Below, in pieces: positions 60,205 through 64,000 of a DNA stretch of 64,000 nucleotides. Source of the stretch: Flammula alnicola (Eukaryota > Basidiomycota > Agaricomycetes > Agaricales > Strophariaceae). The stretch lies in assembly GCA_015499995.1 (NCBI GenBank), contig JADNRV010000029.1, forward strand, positions 1 through 64,000. The letters run 5' to 3'. The notes beneath the pieces are model-generated. The model was not told where the DNA came from. It was given only the letters and a program-made list of their open reading frames with translations, and did no database searches. Position numbers and translations under genes: made by a program. Numbering within the stretch: position 1 is the stretch's first letter; every line of letters begins with the position of its first letter.

Positions 60205-62980
60205 TGTACAGTGAGAGTGGGGACGTGGAGAGAGGAAAGTCCACAGTCCAGGCTCTCTCACAAGGCGGATTCATATAGCCGTATATTTAGAGCCGTATGG
60301 TCCACGAATCGTAAGTCACCGTAGTGTTGCCATACTTTTTCTCCGTAATCGACACTGGTAAAAATAACTATCCCCAAGTTGGTGGGGATCCTTAATGATG
60401 TCTCGTTTTGACGGTGATTTCCGATGTCATCGCAAAGGATGACGCATTAGATATTGCGTACTTGCAGAGTTTCTTGGCAGAGTGAAACAACGTTTATGAA
60501 GGTGTTTAGCTTAATTCTGAAGTCAAAGCCAGAATGAATCCATCGATTTATAGGATCCGTAAAATTCTGCTTACCATTGAGGCATCTATTCGATCTCGCT
60601 GGCGAGTAGACGGAATATAAGCATTCCGATAGGCCGCAGAGGCGCCTGACGGCATTCAGGAAAGTTCAAAGTGCCACTCGAAATAGATGAAAGTCATGGG
60701 ACTGAGTAACTATTTCCCAGGCCGCAAATTGCAGATGCGCGGCAGGCTCCTTGACTGGCAAATTGATTTTTGAGTCATCATGGAATGCCGACATACACAG
60801 CCAATGGTTCACGCGCAGGTCACCCGTAGGCCGAGCAACTTGCAGGTGACCTGTTAGCTAGCCTGTAAGCACATCAGTAAATTGTGGAAATTTGTGTAAC
60901 GCCTTATAAGGGGAATATCAGTGCTGCCATATCATGTCACCGGTATAATTTCCAATCATATGGCAGCACCCGTTACAATGGCAATACGTCAGCACCCCTC
61001 CTTAATATCTTTGCCGCCATTTTGCTGCCGTTCCGGTAGCAATGTGTCATTGCTGTAAGGGTGAGACAACATTTCAAGGCCTTGTATTGCTAGGTATTTC
61101 TGAGTAGCATTTGTAATGACAATGTAACTATTCCATCGGTTTAATATAGCTTGCGTCGCTTCGAGAATATGGTTCAAATCTGATTTATTTCAATACTACT
61201 AATACAGTACTGGAAAGTAGACGCTACAGAACAGACACTGCCACGAATGTGATCAGAGCGGTAAATAAGAAAGTGAGACTTCGACAACGTACCAAAGGTG
61301 CACCCAAATTCCAGCATCAACATACGACAAGCTTGTACTTGAAGATGACTCGATGACATGGCAGCGCGTGGCTCAAGCACAAAGGTGACGAGCTTGCTAG
61401 AAACTCGGAAGCTCTAAAATAAACAAGGGTTAGTGAAGGAGACAACGATGATCCAAGAACAAACATACCAATTGCTCAAACGAGGCAAGTTGCAATGATT
61501 CCGATGACGTGAAACAAACCGAAGAGCTGCTGACTGCGGCAATCTAGTGGCAATGAATGGAAGAGATGTACGCCCGTCAGCACCATCTCTACCATCCATG
61601 AACCAAACCAATGTCGGAGTTGGGCTTGGGGCGCTCGTCAGCGTCACAAGCCCAACAACGACATGGGAGGAAAGACGGGCTCGATCAGGAGTTCTCTGGT
61701 TCTTTTCCTATAGATTTTCGCATCCTAGAGGGAGTGACCTTGGGGGAGAGCAGCAGCAGGCCAAGGTAGGGGAGTGAGGACATATTGGTGGGAGGGAAAG
61801 ATGCAAGCAACGAAGTTCAACTTACATCAATTCCCTTTTCCGACCGTTGAATGTTCACGTGATCTCCGGTTTAACGCGTTCCGTTCTGTTCCGACGCCGA
61901 TGTGCCTGGTTCCCTGAACAATTCTCTCCGACTCCGATTCTTAAGTCCGCGACTCAACAGTCAGTAATGTCCAGTAACCTACTCCAAGCACTGCCGCCTG
62001 GCTCTGCAATAGAATAAGGCAGAAGCATGATGCTCGGGTTGACTTCATATCCGCTGGCAGTCGTGAGTTTACAGACTTACAGGGAGAAATAGTTCTGACC
62101 TCACTCGGAGCGCGACTCGGATGTCTAGTCCATAAATGGATCGCCGAAGGCTTTCTTCAAGTTGGCGAGATTCAAAGAGATTATACCCAACCTGAAATAC
62201 TGATTAGCAAGTCGCAATCCTCTGGCAATTACGAAAACTTCATTATAAATTTTAATCATACTGACGAGCATTTACATGACCCCCGAAATGCTGGTACTAC
62301 TTTTGCAACTGAGTATAATTAATGTCTAATAATGATCACTCACTCATAACCTTCATATCATTCTGAGAGAGGCAATATATTGATCTATAAGATTTACATG
62401 AGCTTATAAAAATCTGACCAGAATATTACATTCCGATAACGTCTCGACCATATCGGCAACCAAGATATAATGCCATATCTGGTGTTGTCATCAGTCGCAA
62501 CACTGCCACCGGGTTGTCGGAGCCACAACCGCATACCAACTTTTCCACGATTTACTGATGCAGAGCGTAAATTGACCTATAAGCTTCTCGTGTATTTAAA
62601 CCATTGGCTGCCAGCAAACACCACCAGTACATCATCTACAGACTGTGCTTGTACGTAGCGTGTATATTTGCTTGTACTCTGCCTACAGACTGCCGTTCCC
62701 ATGCACGGCTAGCTCCGGGCAGCGCGTCGCTTGTGGACTTGAAGAAATTTCCGCCTTCACATCACGCTGTGACTGCCAGCAAACTTGTCCTCTCCCTCCA
62801 TGTTGAACTTCAACCAACACACAAGTCCTTCGGTTCTGACTCCCTCCTCCCCCTTGCTCTCCGCTGCCCATCCATCCTTCCTCCCTCCGTGCTTGAGTAG
62901 CCCTCAGCCCCTCTTCTGACCTCCAATGGTATCACTTTTGGCCCCAAGGTGTCAGCACAAGCTTGACTCGGAAGACCTTC
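60205..62980. other. Long intergenic region
   Basis: No recognisable gene in 2.8 kb on either strand. It contains the inverted repeat at 60921-60969 and AGGTCAC...GTGACCT half-sites near 60817-60855. Confidence 0.4.
60921..60969. repeat. Inverted repeat with 12 bp arms
   Basis: GTGCTGCCATAT at 60921-60932 and ATATGGCAGCAC at 60958-60969, with a 25-base spacer. Confidence 0.85.
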
Positions 62981-62984
62981 AATT

Positions 62985-63337
62985 ATGGTCATCGAAGACA
63001 TCCGCCCCGGTGTAAGTTCTTTCATTACCCCTGTTCATGATAGATAGAGGTCTCATCATCATATAGACATGCTTTCAAGCAATGGCGAGAGGTTGTTCTC
63101 AAACGGCGCCACGTCACGATACCGCCTCGACCCGGTTTGATTTATCTTCGCTGGAAGTTCCTACTACCTAGTCTTGCCATATTCATATTACATTATGTCC
63201 CTGTTGTTGTTTCCCTCCTGTTCTCGTGGTACATACGCCGTGCAGGTGCAATAAATATTGAATTTAAGCTCATTTTCGTGAATGGACCAGGATTGTGGTC
63301 TCGGAGTTTGTACCAAATGCGGTATAGTGCATACTAA
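62985..63337 (+). CDS. Possible small membrane protein
   Basis: A plus frame reads HAFKQWREVVLKRRHV, RPGLIYLRWKFLLPSLAIFI, LHYVPVVVSLLFSWYIRRAG and stops at 63337. It has one long hydrophobic segment. An upstream exon MVIEDIRPG at 62985 is attractive, but available GT donors do not join it in the right phase, so the model is weak. Confidence 0.25.
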
Positions 63338-63536
63338 TCGACCTTCAAGCTACCCGCAGGCTGTTAGCCGAGATCGCAGGCAGCCTACGCTCAGTGACCG
63401 TCAGCCGACTGAGATTTAAAAACGTGAGTTGCTGCCAGATCAAACTGTAAGTAACCTTTAGGCTGGCCCTCAGGCTGCTTGCGCCGGTGCCCGCGGGAAA
63501 TTTCCGCGCAGACCATTGACCGTGTATCCTAGCTCG

Positions 63537-64000
63537 TCATTGGAGAGAATTGATGAATAAATGCGAGTCACCTGGGTTATATCTGGTGGAATGTAAGGCA
63601 AACGAGAAGCCTTGGTCGTGACTTGTATCAATGGTGACTAGGTGACTTATCAAGGCGTCCTCGTGTCCTCGGTTATAGAGAAGAACGGCTGTGTCGTTCG
63701 GTGTCTTTCGGTGAAGAACTCTGGGGCGACAACAGGATTCATGGCAGTTGGAAATCCGAGTCTTCACAACCTTGAAATTTGCTAGGAGAGCTAAAGCTAC
63801 TACAGAGAAGTAGCTAGATGTATGAAGCCTGGATAGAAACTTTAGGTTACAATATATATAGGTCAAGTTTGAGAAATAAGTAATCTACTTACTTGGACTG
63901 TCGGACGCGAACTTGACAATTTGCATAACAGCAAAGATGTTCAAGGACGCGATAGATGGCTGAATGGCTGGCATCGTTGATCTTCTCAACAAACTTCCAT
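63537..64000 (-). CDS. 3' end of a gene running off the right edge
   Basis: The minus strand reads PAIQPSIASLNIFAVMQIVK, FASDSP, then a GTAAGT donor at 63892. A TGTAG acceptor leads to an in-phase exon from 63799 (LALLANFKVVKTRISNCHES... to LFINSLQ, stop at 63537). Splice sites and phase agree, but no family is recognised. Confidence 0.35.

Overview
This is a 64 kb window of a filamentous fungus, very probably an Agaricomycete basidiomycete. The coding sequence is broken by many short GT-AG introns of about 50-60 bases. The gene set is fungal: an AA9 lytic polysaccharide monooxygenase, a short secreted tyrosinase, the autophagy scaffold Atg11, a Ran1/Ksp1-type kinase, DUF1769 and a PH-domain protein with very long low-complexity stretches. 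No ribosomal RNA, no CRISPR array and no bacterial-style operon was seen. The one RNA gene is an intron-containing tRNA-Leu(AAG).

Layout, left to right. 0-0.6 kb: the 5' part of a HAD-type dehalogenase running off the left edge. 1.5-3.8 kb: an unrecognised multi-exon gene. 5.2-6.4 kb: an F-box-like protein. 6.9-12.8 kb: a 1,766-residue PH protein with a split PH domain. 12.8-16.6 kb: non-coding or degenerate DNA with direct repeats, hairpins and a possible broken transcription-factor fragment. 16.6-18.6 kb: a DUG1-type metallodipeptidase. 20-25 kb: three secreted-protein genes on the minus strand (a Cys-rich small protein, the AA9 LPMO, the tyrosinase). 25.4 kb: the tRNA. 26.5-27.1 kb: an acidic/basic, probably nuclear protein. 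28.2-31.2 kb: a WW-like multi-pass membrane protein. 33.5-35.4 kb: the PP1 catalytic subunit. 38.7-40.6 kb: a sugar transporter. 41.7-46.8 kb: Atg11. 47-48.8 kb: a leucine-rich-repeat-like gene beside a truncated copy of itself. 50.4-52.5 kb: the kinase. 53.9-55.6 kb: the DUF1769 protein. 57.8-60.2 kb: a DHA1-type MFS exporter. 63.5-64 kb: the possible 3' end of a gene that leaves the window.

Most genes look like unrelated single-copy housekeeping or secretome genes. The secreted trio at 20-25 kb is the only functional grouping that stands out. Two structural themes recur. First, at least five otherwise convincing gene models contain a single-base break in frame, which looks more like residual assembly indels than biology. 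Second, a roughly 110 bp repeat with an internal imperfect palindrome occurs four times, and a tandem duplication with an internal deletion lies at 47-49 kb. I did not find a convincing novel multi-gene system.
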